Shown here piece by piece: positions 32,215 to 41,230 of a stretch of DNA of 64,000 nucleotides (its first letter is position 1; the number at the start of each line of letters is the position of its first letter). The stretch lies in the NCBI GenBank assembly GCA_016182975.1, contig JACPFJ010000005.1, positions 1 through 64,000 of the forward strand. The letters are read 5' to 3'. Source of the DNA: Deltaproteobacteria bacterium. Lineage in GTDB: Bacteria; Desulfobacterota; Desulfuromonadia; Geobacterales; Pseudopelobacteraceae. The notes beneath the pieces were generated by a model. That model saw only the letters and a program-made list of their open reading frames with translations, was not told the origin of the DNA and searched no databases. The translations under genes and the position numbers were made by a program.

Positions 32215-32516
32215 TGCCCTCTTTTGCCCTCACTAACATGGCGAAAGCTGATTTGAAAGAGATTGGCCAATACACTCAAACCAGTTGGGGGCGCGAACAG
32301 CGCGACCTGTATCTAAAAATGCTGGATGTTTCATTTCAGCAGTTGGCAGCCAATCCGCTCAAAGGTAAGGATTGCAGCGAAATTCGTATTGGCTACCGAA
32401 AATTGAGTGCCGGCAGTCATGTGATTTTTTACCGTCAAACGCTTGCTGATACAATCGAGATCGTCCGTGTTTTGCACGGACATATGGACATTGAAACGCG
32501 ACTATCTGTGTCGTAA
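32214..32516 (+). CDS. parE: ParE-family toxin
   Basis: 100 residues with the RelE/ParE fold: helices with KADLKEIGQYTQTSWGREQR and a C-terminal sheet ending in HVIFYRQ and VRVLHGHMDIETRL, typical of ParE. Related toxins poison DNA gyrase; that activity is inferred for this one. The gene is intact and coupled to parD. The pair lies between the Lon-like gene and the convergent copA gene and may be a recent arrival or a stability module. Confidence 0.92.
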   Translation: MPSFALTNMAKADLKEIGQYTQTSWGREQRDLYLKMLDVSFQQLAANPLKGKDCSEIRIGYRKLSAGSHVIFYRQTLADTIEIVRVLHGHMDIETRLSVS

Positions 32517-32583
32517 TCTCAGTTTGCTAATCGTTGTAATTGGAATTATCCCCCTGTCTTTTCTGATAGTTTAAACTCACTCG

Positions 32584-34974
32584 CTACAACTGCCTTCCCA
32601 CTCGTTTCAGCAGGATGGAATTGAGCACCACCGACACCGACGAAAAGGCCATGGCCAGGCCGGCGTACTCCGGCTTGAGGGTGATGCCGTAGCGGGAGAG
32701 CATACCTGCGGCGACGGGGATGCCGAGGACGTTGTAGAAGAGCGCCCAGAAGAGGTTCTGCTTGACCTTGGCCAGGGTGGCGCGGCCGATGGCGATGGCG
32801 CGCACCGCGTCCATCAGGTCGTCCCGCATCAGGACGATGTCGCCGGTCTCCTTGGCCACGTCCGTGCCGCCGCCGATGGCGATGCCGATCTCGGCCTGGG
32901 CCAGGGCCGGGGCGTCGTTGATGCCGTCCCCCACCATGCCGGTGATCAGGCCGCGCTGCTGGTATTCCCTGACCACCTCCTGCTTGCGACCGGGCAGCAC
33001 CTCGGCCTCGAAGCTGTCCACGCCGGCCTGCCTGGCCACGATGGCGGCAACATCGGCATGGTCGCCGGTGATCATGCAGGTCCTGATCCCCAAGCGGCGG
33101 AATTCGGCCACGGCCCGGGCGGACTCGGGCTTGAGCGTGTCGGCGAAGGCGGCCAGCCCCACCAGGGCTTGGCCGGCGGCCACGTAGATCAGGGACTTGC
33201 CGGCCGCTGCCAGTTCGACGGCCTTGCCGGCAACGGGCGCCAGGTTGACCCCCTCCGCCTCCATCAGCCGCTCGTTCCCCACCGCCAGGCGGAAGCCGTT
33301 GTACGTGCAGGTGATGCCGAATCCTCCCCGCTCCTCGTACTCCGAGGCCTGACCCGGTGTGATCCCGGACGCCTCGGCCGCCGCAACCGCGGCCTGGGCC
33401 AGGGGATGGCTGGAATGGGCCTCGGCCGTTGCCAGGCACTCCAGCAGCCTCTCGGGGTCCACGCTGCGGGAGGCGGGAACCAGGTCGGTCATGTCCGGCG
33501 TCCCCCTGGTCAGGGTGCCGGTCTTGTCCAGGAGCAGCACCTGCAGGCGCGAGATGATCTCCAGGGCCGACCCCTTTTTGACCAGGATGCCGCACCCCAG
33601 GGCCACGCCGCTCCCCACCATGATGGCGGTGGGAGTGGCCAGCCCCATGGCGCAGGGGCAGGCGATCACCACGACGGCGATGGCGAAGCGGAAGGCGGTC
33701 AGAAAATCGGAATTGAACGGGAAAAACCAGACCGAGAAGGTCACGGCCGAGAGGAGGATCACCACCGGGACGAACCAGCCGGAGACGGCGTCGGCGAAAC
33801 GCTGGATGGGGGCCTTGTCACCCTGGGCCTCGCGCACCATGCGGACGATCTGGGCCAAAAGCGTTGCCTCGCCCACGCGGGTTGCCCGCACCCTGAGCAC
33901 GCCGCTCTTGCTGATGGTGGCGCCGGTGACCGTGTCGCCCTCCTTTTTCAGCACCGGCATGGATTCGCCGGTGACCATGGCCTCGTCCACCGCGCCGCTG
34001 CCGTCGATCACCTCGCCGTCCACCGGGATGGTCTCGCCGGGGCGCACCAGCACCACGTCACCGACGCGGATGATGGAGGCGGGCACCTCCCGCTCTCCCT
34101 CCTCCGTCACCAGCCTGGCCTTGTCGGCCTGGAGGTGGAGCAGCTTCTTCAGGGCCTCGCCGGCCTTGCCTCGCGCGCGGGCCTCCAGGTACTTGCCCAG
34201 GCGGATGAAGGCGATCAGCATGGCCGAGGTCTCGAAGAAGACCTCGCTGCCGGGACCGAGAAGGCCGGCAAAGGATGCGAGCGAATAGAAATAGGCCGCC
34301 GATGTTCCCAGGGCGATCAGCACGTCCATGTTGGCGCTGCGGTTTTTCAGCGCGGCCCATGAGCCGCGGTAGAATGCCAGTCCGGCCGTGAACTGCACCG
34401 CCGTGGCCAGGAGGAAGTTGAACTGCAGCACGGCCCGGTTGTGGTGCAGCCCCATGGTGAGCATGATCGGGAGCGAGGCCGCCATGGAGAAGATGAACCA
34501 GTTGCGCTGGATGCGCAGCTCGTCGCTGCCTGCCGCCTCGGCCTCGCGCAGCTCCACCGGCGTGTAGCCTGCATCGTGCACGATGGCAAAGATCTCCGCC
34601 GCCCCGATCCGCTCGGGGTCGAAGCGCACGAAGCCGGTCTCGGCCGCCAGGTTGACGATGGCCGTCGAGATGGCCGGCTCCTCCAGCAGCCTCCCCTCCA
34701 GCCGGTTGACGCAGGAGGCGCAGTGCAGCCCTCGGACGGCGAAGGTCAGCTCGCCGGCAGGCTCGGAGCGGATCGCGCCGTAGCCCAGCTCTTGCACGCG
34801 GCGACCGATCTCCTCCTCGGAAATGGCGCCCTCGTCATGGCTGACGATCAACTCCTCCATGGCGAAGTTGACCACCGCCGAGGATACCCCTTCCAGCGCG
34901 CCGATCCCTTTCTCGATCCGGGCGGCGCAGTTGGCACAGGACATCCCGGTGATCTTCATAACGCTCTTGGTCAT
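32584..34974 (-). CDS. copA: Copper-exporting P1B-type ATPase
   Basis: 796 residues. Two N-terminal heavy-metal domains carry CxxC (C13/C16 in GMSCANC; C85/C88 in GLHCASC). Membrane helices, the TGES loop, the intramembrane CPC (ACPCAMGLATP, around 440), phosphorylated DKTGTLT (around 480) and GDGIND follow, in the standard order. It moves Cu(I) out of the cytoplasm using ATP. The start has GGAGAG upstream and overlaps the permease gene stop by four bases. No CopZ chaperone or CueR-type regulator is adjacent. A separate CcoI-type copper ATPase is present in the cbb3 cluster. Confidence 0.93.
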   Translation of the reverse strand: MTKSVMKITGMSCANCAARIEKGIGALEGVSSAVVNFAMEELIVSHDEGAISEEEIGRRVQELGYGAIRSEPAGELTFAVRGLHCASCVNRLEGRLLEEPAISTAIVNLAAETGFVRFDPERIGAAEIFAIVHDAGYTPVELREAEAAGSDELRIQRNWFIFSMAASLPIMLTMGLHHNRAVLQFNFLLATAVQFTAGLAFYRGSWAALKNRSANMDVLIALGTSAAYFYSLASFAGLLGPGSEVFFETSAMLIAFIRLGKYLEARARGKAGEALKKLLHLQADKARLVTEEGEREVPASIIRVGDVVLVRPGETIPVDGEVIDGSGAVDEAMVTGESMPVLKKEGDTVTGATISKSGVLRVRATRVGEATLLAQIVRMVREAQGDKAPIQRFADAVSGWFVPVVILLSAVTFSVWFFPFNSDFLTAFRFAIAVVVIACPCAMGLATPTAIMVGSGVALGCGILVKKGSALEIISRLQVLLLDKTGTLTRGTPDMTDLVPASRSVDPERLLECLATAEAHSSHPLAQAAVAAAEASGITPGQASEYEERGGFGITCTYNGFRLAVGNERLMEAEGVNLAPVAGKAVELAAAGKSLIYVAAGQALVGLAAFADTLKPESARAVAEFRRLGIRTCMITGDHADVAAIVARQAGVDSFEAEVLPGRKQEVVREYQQRGLITGMVGDGINDAPALAQAEIGIAIGGGTDVAKETGDIVLMRDDLMDAVRAIAIGRATLAKVKQNLFWALFYNVLGIPVAAGMLSRYGITLKPEYAGLAMAFSSVSVVLNSILLKRVGRQL

Positions 34975-36059
34975 GGCCCGGACTCTCCGTGAATAGAGAC
35001 CCTGTTGTTGAAATCACCGCGAAGGAAATGCCCCCAGGTGATCTTCATGGCCGCGGCAATGGGGAGTGCCAGCAGGATACCCCAGAAACCGAGCAGCTCG
35101 CCCAGGGCCATGACCATGATGATGGTCACCAGCGGGTTGAGGTTCATGGATTCCTTGAAGACCAGCGGCTTGACGATGTACCCCTCCAGGAAGTAGATCA
35201 CCGCGAAGACGATGCCGGTCTTTGCCAGGGCGGCCACGGTCTGGAACTTGAACCAGGTGAAGAACAGCGCCGGCAGGACGGCGATGATCACCCCGATGAA
35301 GGGGAGGATCGAGGCGGCCCCGGCAAAGATGCCGCAGAAGATCGGATGGGGGATCTCCATGATGAAGAGCGCCAGCGACGCCAATACCCCCACGATTATG
35401 GAGACGATCACCTGGCCGCGAAGATACCCGCCGATGCTGCTGTTGACCTCGCGGCCGATCCCCAGGCAGATCTCGCGGCGTCCCTCGGGTATCCACGAGG
35501 CAATGGTCTCGATGACGGTCTCCTTGTAATACAGCATGAAAAAGACCAGGATCGGCGAGAGGACGATGTTGAAGATATTGAAGAATATGCGCGTGGCAAA
35601 GCCGTAGGCCCTCGTGCCGGCCTTCTCCACGGCGGTGTCGATGTTGGCCGAGAGCTTGTCCAAAAGCCACTGGATCTCTTCCGAACCGTAGCGGTCGGGG
35701 AAGCGCCCCTTCCACTCCATGGCGATCTGCTTGAACTTCTGGATGTAGAGCGGCAGGTCGCGGATGAAGCCGTTCCAGCTCATGGTGATCTTGGGAAACA
35801 TGAAGGTAAAGAAAAAGACGGTCAGGATGCCCAGGATGACGTACAGCAGCGCAAGGGCGTAGATCCGTTTCACGCCCCTGGCCTCGGCCTGTAACACCAG
35901 TGGGTCCAGCAGGTAGGCGATCACCCAGGAGAGCAGGAAACAGGAGATGGTGTGCTGCAGGGCATAGCCGGCGGCAGCCAGCAGACCGAGCAGCAGGATG
36001 GCCGCGATCATGCGGCCGTAATCGTTCCGGACGTGGGCTCCGTGGTGTGCGTTGTGCAT
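34971..36059 (-). CDS. AI-2E family (PerM-like) transporter
   Basis: A 362-residue membrane protein with seven or eight predicted helices and the family's central hydrophilic loop (about 90-150). Typical sequence includes IPHPIFCGIFAGAASILPFI and FLEGYIVKPLVFKESMNLNP, then LGELLGFWGILLALPIAA. The family exports diverse small molecules, or ions in some members; the autoinducer-2 name should not be taken as its substrate. It overlaps copA by four bases, so both are made from one transcript. AGGGAG precedes its ATG. Confidence 0.9.
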   Translation of the reverse strand: MHNAHHGAHVRNDYGRMIAAILLLGLLAAAGYALQHTISCFLLSWVIAYLLDPLVLQAEARGVKRIYALALLYVILGILTVFFFTFMFPKITMSWNGFIRDLPLYIQKFKQIAMEWKGRFPDRYGSEEIQWLLDKLSANIDTAVEKAGTRAYGFATRIFFNIFNIVLSPILVFFMLYYKETVIETIASWIPEGRREICLGIGREVNSSIGGYLRGQVIVSIIVGVLASLALFIMEIPHPIFCGIFAGAASILPFIGVIIAVLPALFFTWFKFQTVAALAKTGIVFAVIYFLEGYIVKPLVFKESMNLNPLVTIIMVMALGELLGFWGILLALPIAAAMKITWGHFLRGDFNNRVSIHGESGP

Positions 36060-36068
36060 GTGCTCCCT

Positions 36069-36524
36069 CTAGAGTCGTGGTGCGGGCATTATCTCCATCT
36101 CAACGGTAAACAGGTTGTTCTCCTCGAGCCAGTTTTTGACTCGGCTGGTGAAAAACTCGTCCTTCATCTCCAGCAGCCGCTCCTGCTCCTCCGGGAAGAA
36201 GGAGAGGATGTCGTCCATGTTGCCGTAGGGCTTCCTGCCGGCCAGCGAACCGTCAAGCAGACGCTTGAGTCCGCTGTCCTGGATGGCGCCGATGAAACCG
36301 GACATGATCTGGCGTTCGATGCCGTAGTCGAAGCGGGGGATCTCCAGGAACCGTTCCCGGCTGGTCTCCATCTGACGCCAGAACTCCTCGTCCTCCAGCG
36401 ACGAGGAGACGAAGAATATCTCGCCGGTCATGCGATCAAGGAAGTACACCCTGTCCCCCCGGCCACTGGTAAAGGCATCCAGCAGTTCATCCCAGACTAT
36501 TTCGACATTATTCACAAAACCCAT
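36069..36524 (-). CDS. UPF0158 family protein
   Basis: A 151-residue soluble protein of the uncharacterised UPF0158 family. It is recognised by VYFLDRMTGEIFFVSSSLED near the N-terminus and FDYGIERQIMSGFI in the middle. Other conserved blocks are SGLKRLLDGSLAGRKPYGNM and the acidic C-terminal stretch. No catalytic residues are evident and no function is known. It is nine bases upstream of the AI-2E permease gene and appears to head the permease-copA transcript. It is divergent from lpxH with a 57-base gap. Confidence 0.85.
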   Translation of the reverse strand: MGFVNNVEIVWDELLDAFTSGRGDRVYFLDRMTGEIFFVSSSLEDEEFWRQMETSRERFLEIPRFDYGIERQIMSGFIGAIQDSGLKRLLDGSLAGRKPYGNMDDILSFFPEEQERLLEMKDEFFTSRVKNWLEENNLFTVEMEIMPAPRL

Positions 36525-36581
36525 GGCAACGTACCCCTATTCTCTGTTGACTTCTGCGGGGAGTGACAGCACAATCCCCGC

Positions 36582-37325
36582 ATGCGAACGATATTTCTGG
36601 CCGACGCACACCTGGTGGCGCCGGACGACCGAAACTACCGCCTGTTGCTCCGCTTCCTGGCTGAACTGGAGGGAAACACGGAAACCCTCTTCATCATGGG
36701 GGACCTGTTCGACTTCTGGCTCGGCTTCCCCTCGCACCCCTTCCGCCAGTACGACGCGGTGTTGGTTGCGCTTGAGGCGCTGACACGCAACGGTTGCCGC
36801 CTGGTGTACTTCGAGGGAAACCACGACTTCCATATGGGCCCCATCTTCGCTGAACGCCTGGCGGCCGAGATCCACCCCGGACCGGCTGTCATGACGGTGC
36901 AAGGCAGGCGGCTGTTCCTCTGCCACGGCGATCAGATCAACAGGGCCGACCGAGGCTACCGCCTGCTGCGACGGCTGCTGCACAACCGCCTCGCAGGGGC
37001 TGCCGTCACCCATTTTCCACCGTCGCTGGCCCTGGCTATCAAGGAACGACTTCAGCACGCCAGCCGCTCCGGCTACCAGGCCAAGAGCGAACGCTGGGAC
37101 TACCGCGGCATCATCCGCGACTTCGCCGGTTTTGCGCGGCAGCAGGGGTGCGACGGGCTGGTTACCGGCCACTTCCACCTGGCCTATTGCGAGGAACTGG
37201 ACGCCCCCCCCTTCACCATCCTCTCCCTGGGGGATTGGATGGAGCGGTTCAGCTACGGCGAGATGAGGGACGGAGAACTGCTGCTGAAAACCTATCAAGC
37301 CTCCCCCCTGACAAGGGGGGATTGA
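36582..37325 (+). CDS. lpxH: UDP-2,3-diacylglucosamine diphosphatase
   Basis: A 247-residue calcineurin-like phosphoesterase. LADAHL (D-x-H), MGDLFDFW, GNHDFHMG, CHGD and GHFH supply the dinuclear metal site in the usual order. The combination GDLFDFWLG plus GNHD identifies LpxH-type enzymes of lipid A synthesis. The reaction makes lipid X from UDP-diacylglucosamine on the inner face of the membrane. The stop codon lies in a G-rich hairpin that probably also ends transcription. Confidence 0.88.
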   Translation: MRTIFLADAHLVAPDDRNYRLLLRFLAELEGNTETLFIMGDLFDFWLGFPSHPFRQYDAVLVALEALTRNGCRLVYFEGNHDFHMGPIFAERLAAEIHPGPAVMTVQGRRLFLCHGDQINRADRGYRLLRRLLHNRLAGAAVTHFPPSLALAIKERLQHASRSGYQAKSERWDYRGIIRDFAGFARQQGCDGLVTGHFHLAYCEELDAPPFTILSLGDWMERFSYGEMRDGELLLKTYQASPLTRGD

Positions 37326-37378
37326 GGGGGGTTGCTTCAGACGTCAAACCCTCCCCGTCCCTCCCTTATCAGGGAGGG
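37303..37378. terminator. Two C/G-run hairpins between convergent genes
   Basis: CCCCCC-TGACAA-GGGGGG (37303-37320) and CCCTCCC-TTATCA-GGGAGGG (37359-37378) lie between lpxH and the penicillin-binding protein gene. Both have six-base loops with related sequence, suggesting copies of one element. They lack T runs but could act as 3'-end hairpins for both genes. Confidence 0.55.
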
Positions 37379-37384
37379 GGCCCC

Positions 37385-38743
37385 CTACCGTTCGAAAAAC
37401 TCCTGCAGCGCCCGCTCCCCCACCTGCGAAGCCTTGATCTTCCACTTGTCCTGATTGATGACCAGGGCCACCAGGGCGATGCGCGGACTGCGTGCCGGTG
37501 CAAAGGCGGCGAACCAGGAATAATGCCCCTTGGGATCGGCGCCATTGATGGAGCCGGTCTTGGCGGCGATCTCCACGTCCAGGCGCGGCCGCCCCCGCCG
37601 ATCATGGAAGGCCCGTCGCGACGTCCCGCTGGTGACGGTGCTGGAGAGCATCCGTGTCAGGTCCGCCGCGGTTTCGGGCGACACCAGCCGGCGCAACTCA
37701 CGCGGCGTGGTTGCCCCACTGCCGTCGGTCAGTACCGGCGACATCATCCGGCCGCCGTTGGCGATGGCGGCCATGATCACCGCGGCGTGCAGCGGCGAGA
37801 TCTTGACCTCGTGATCGAGCCCGGCCCCCATCAGTCTCAGGCCATGGTCGCTCTGGGGCTCGCCGGCGCTGCTCTCCTTGGCGGGAGTATCCGTCAGCAG
37901 TGCCTGGTTGAAGCCGAAACGACTGACCAGCGCCATCACCGATTCCTTGCCGGCGATATCGCTGGCAATACGCCCGTAGACCGGGTTGATGGACTTGCCC
38001 ATGGCGTGGGTCACGTCCATGCGGTTGTTCTTCCCTCTCGGGCTGGCGTCCCAGTAGCGGGGGTTCTCCGAGTAGGCATTGCCGCGGAACTCGACCACTG
38101 TCTGGGGGGTGATGCGCCTCGTCTCCAACGCCGCCGAGGCGGTGATGATCTTGAACAGCGATGCCATCGGGTAGAGGTCGAAGAAGGCGTGCCGGGCCCA
38201 TTCGGGATCAACGGAGGAGTGGGAGGTCATGGCCAGGATGCGGCCGGTGGAGGGTTCGATTGCCACGAACACGCCGTAGGGCACCTGATACCCGGCCATG
38301 AACGCATGAACCCGCTGCTGGAGATCGCCCTGAATGGTGTAGTGGAGTGTCTCGCCGGTGGGCGCCGTCGCGGTGAGCCGGTCTCCCTCCGCTCTTGCGG
38401 AATCGAGCAGCAGGCTGGCGGTCTCGAAGCTGCCGCGAGGTTCCTTGACCCTATCCGCCACCTTGGGCAGAGGGTCCGAACGTGAGCCGAACCACTCCGT
38501 CACCCCCCTGGCGGCGTGTGGCGCCTTCTGAAGGGCGAGCAGGCAGACCGGGGTCAATGCCAGTACAACGGCCAGAAACAGCAGGAGATGCTTGAGTCGC
38601 TCACGGCGCTTACCAGTTGGAAGGCGCAGGCTTCGCGAGACCTTTTCGCACCCAGGCATCAACCTCTTGTTGCTGTAGCCGGTTCCGGAAAAGCCGAGGC
38701 CGGAAAGACGTTTTTTCTTGGATAGATGTTTGAGGTCCTGCAT
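37385..38743 (-). CDS. Penicillin-binding protein, transpeptidase domain only
   Basis: 452 residues. A single membrane anchor (about 50-71) follows a basic cytoplasmic tail. The periplasmic transpeptidase domain has SLFK (195-198, nucleophile S195), SIN (251-253) and KTGS (K395). There is no glycosyltransferase domain and only a short linker, so it is smaller than FtsI or MrdA. It would cross-link peptidoglycan stem peptides. The true start is uncertain because no strong ribosome-binding site is seen. It is divergent from the Rrf2 regulator gene. Confidence 0.88.
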   Translation of the reverse strand: MQDLKHLSKKKRLSGLGFSGTGYSNKRLMPGCEKVSRSLRLPTGKRRERLKHLLLFLAVVLALTPVCLLALQKAPHAARGVTEWFGSRSDPLPKVADRVKEPRGSFETASLLLDSARAEGDRLTATAPTGETLHYTIQGDLQQRVHAFMAGYQVPYGVFVAIEPSTGRILAMTSHSSVDPEWARHAFFDLYPMASLFKIITASAALETRRITPQTVVEFRGNAYSENPRYWDASPRGKNNRMDVTHAMGKSINPVYGRIASDIAGKESVMALVSRFGFNQALLTDTPAKESSAGEPQSDHGLRLMGAGLDHEVKISPLHAAVIMAAIANGGRMMSPVLTDGSGATTPRELRRLVSPETAADLTRMLSSTVTSGTSRRAFHDRRGRPRLDVEIAAKTGSINGADPKGHYSWFAAFAPARSPRIALVALVINQDKWKIKASQVGERALQEFFER

Positions 38744-38926
38744 TGTGGTCCGGGACGAGTGTGATTGGCTGACTATACAGGGAAGCCATGGCCGTTGTCA
38801 ATGAATGACGGCTGGGCGCCGATGGTTCATGAGGAGAGCTCCCGTTTGTGTCGTAACCCTCCAGTACATGGAGACAATGAAAATCATCTATTTATGAGAG
38901 GGTACCGCTCCCGCTATATTTTCTGT

Positions 38927-38952
38927 TGACAAACTCCCAAAAAAACCATAAA
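38927..38952 (+). promoter_or_regulatory. TTGACA-N14-CATAAA motif before the Rrf2 gene
   Basis: TTGACA is separated by 14 bases from CATAAA and preceded by TTTTCTG. The same geometry and flank occur upstream of cydA. The spacing is short for a sigma-70 promoter, so it may be an operator overlapping a promoter, a plausible target of the Rrf2 protein itself. Confidence 0.4.
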
Positions 38953-38986
38953 CAGGACATAATTAGTCTTTTAGAGGTTGCCAACC

Positions 38987-39397
38987 ATGATGGAACTGAC
39001 TCGTAAAGGTGAATACGCAATTCGCGGCATTGTCTACCTGGCTGCCCAACCGGCGGAACAGGTTTGCCTGCTCAGCGATATCGCCACGGCGGTCGACGTC
39101 CCCCAAACCTTCCTCGCCAAGATCTTCCAGCAGTTCAGCAAGATCGGCCTTGTCAGATCGTACCGCGGCACCGGCGGCGGTTTCGTGCTGGGACGCGCCC
39201 CGGAAAGGATCACACTGCTCGAAGTGGTGGAGGCGGTGGAAGGTCCGATTGTACCCAACCGCTGCGTTACCGGCGAGGGGGAATGCAGCCGGACGAGCAC
39301 CTGCAACGCGCACCCGGTCTGGGTCAACGTGCAGGAGCAGGTTCGAGACATCCTCGCCAAGGTCACCCTGAAGGAATTGGCCGGAAATCAGGATTAG
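38987..39397 (+). CDS. Rrf2-family transcriptional regulator with IscR-like Cys cluster
   Basis: 136 residues. A winged helix (MMELTRKGEYAIRGIVYLA; VPQTFLAKIFQQFSKIGLV; GTGGGFVLGR) is followed by C93, C100 and C106. In IscR and related Rrf2 proteins three cysteines here bind a 2Fe-2S cluster (C-x5-C-x5-C; here C-x6-C-x5-C). It is therefore likely to sense oxygen, NO or Fe-S status. The ATG at 38987 was preferred over an upstream TTG because it follows AGAGG. It sits directly upstream of cydDC-cydAB and is the obvious candidate to control them. Confidence 0.88.
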   Translation: MMELTRKGEYAIRGIVYLAAQPAEQVCLLSDIATAVDVPQTFLAKIFQQFSKIGLVRSYRGTGGGFVLGRAPERITLLEVVEAVEGPIVPNRCVTGEGECSRTSTCNAHPVWVNVQEQVRDILAKVTLKELAGNQD

Positions 39398-39486
39398 GCG
39401 GCAAACTGGTCGTCTACGGTGCTTCCACGGCAAACCCCAGTCAACAATCGAGTGTTTAGTTTCCGTTTCTGCACGCATTGCGCTCA

Positions 39487-41230
39487 ATGACCGAACAATC
39501 TGAAGAGGCTGTCGCCAGCGGCGCCCGGCGAGATAACAGCGCTGAGCAGTGGCTGTTTGCAGAGGCCAGAAATGTCCGTTGGCTCCTGATGGGCAATATC
39601 TGCCTGGCCGCCGGAATCGGGCTGCTGGTCGTTTTTCAGGCCCATCTGCTGGCCTCGGCCTGTCAGCATGTCGTCATGCAGGGTGAAGGCGCAGCGTCGG
39701 TTATGCCGCTTGCAGCGCTGCTTGTACTGCTGGCCGCGGGACGCAGCCTCTGCACGTATATCCTGGAAATAAAGTCTGCGGCGGCCGCTTCCAGGGTCAA
39801 GCAGGCGGTGCGCAGCAAACTTTACCGGAAGATCCAATCCCTGGGGCCGGCCGGCCTGGCTGGAGACGAAACCGGCCCGCTGATCGAGACCGTCACCAAG
39901 GGTGTAGATGAGCTGGAACCCTATTTCACCCGCTTTCTCCCCCAACTTTCCCTGGCGGCGATCCTGCCGCTCATATTCCTGATCATCATCGTCCCCTCCG
40001 AGTGGCGCGCAGGCTTGGTGTTGCTCCTGTCGGCCCCGTGTATTCCCCTGTTCATGATTCTGATCGGCCGCGGCTCTGAAAGCCTCCATCGCCGCCAATG
40101 GGGACGCCTCTCCAGAATGGCCGGACATCTGCTCGATCTGGTCCAGGGGTTGCCGGATCTCATCATCTTCGGGGCCGCAAAAAGGGAGGCGATGACGGTG
40201 GCCCGCGTTTCGGAAGAGTATCGCACCGCCACCATGGCCGTATTGCGAGTGGCCTTCCTGTCCGCGTTCGCCCTGGAATTTTTTGCGACGGTTGGAACCG
40301 CACTGGTTGCGGTAATCGTTGGTTTCAGGCTTCTATGGGGAGTCCTTTCCCATCAGGAGGGGCTCTTCGTATTGCTCATGGCGCCGGAATTCTACCTGCC
40401 GCTGCGCAACCTGGGACTCTCGTACCACGCCAGGATGCAGGGAGTGGCTGCCGCCGAGCGGATCGCGCCGCTCCTGGCCAAGCCATTACCCACAGGGTTT
40501 GCGGGTTCCCTGTCACCCCCGGAGCCCCCCCCCTGCCGTTCTCTTTGAGGGTGTCTCTTTCCGCTACGGCGGGGACAGGGGGGGGGTCTCCGGCGTTGAC
40601 CTGGCATTGCCGGCCGGCAGCATCACCGCCCTGGCCGGGGGGAGCGGGGCGGGCAAGACCACCCTGGCGCGGCTCCTGGTGGGGCTGGCCAGACCCGAGT
40701 CGGGGCGCATCCTTGTCAACGGTTCTGACCTGACCACGCTTGCGCCGGATGCCTGGAGGTCCAGGCTTGCCTGGGTGCCGCAGGCCCCCTATTTTACTTC
40801 GGGAACAGTGCGCGAAAATCTCCTTCTCGGGCGCCCGGACGCCGATGAGGATCAGATCCATACAGCCCTTGAAGCCGCTGCTGCCGACCAATTCATCAGC
40901 CATCTCCCCCAAGGTCTGCACACCCCCCTGGGAGAGCGCGGCGCCGGGCTGTCCGGGGGTGAATTGAGGCGTCTGGCCCTTGCCAGGGCATATCTATGCC
41001 ATGCGACGCTGGTAGTGCTGGACGAGCCGACCGCCGGGCTCGATCCCGAGAGCGAGCGCCTGGTGTGCACGGCGCTGGAAAGGCTCGCAAGGGGACGGAC
41101 GGTCCTGGTCATCAGCCATCGCGAGCAGACGCTGTCCGGTGTTGACCGGGTGGCCGAGATGATCGACGGCCGCATCGAGCGGGTCGTTTCGCCGGCGGAG
41201 TATCTGTCGCCCATGGGGGCCGCGACGTGA
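39487..41230 (+). pseudogene. cydD: CydD-type ABC exporter subunit, frameshifted in a run of nine C
   Basis: The first frame encodes the six-helix exporter domain (to about residue 345) and stops shortly after a C9 tract (40525-40533). The second frame carries the ATPase: AVLFEGVSFRYGG, Walker A GGSGAGKTT, GERGAGLSGGELRR and VVLDEPTAGLDPE. Removing one C joins them as EPPPAVLFEGV in one CydD-length protein. CydDC exports cysteine/glutathione and is needed for cytochrome bd maturation. Alternatives are a sequencing error, transcript slippage on the C run or phase variation. cydC follows with a four-base overlap and is intact. Confidence 0.85.

Noticed and set aside
33058-34362. A 434-codon plus-strand frame over copA
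   Set aside because: It is antisense to an intact copper ATPase and shows no motif of its own.
40319-41230. A separate ATP-binding protein gene starting inside cydD
   Set aside because: The ATPase half is the continuation of cydD across a one-base slip in a C9 run; the frame before it has no start signal and reads as nonsense.
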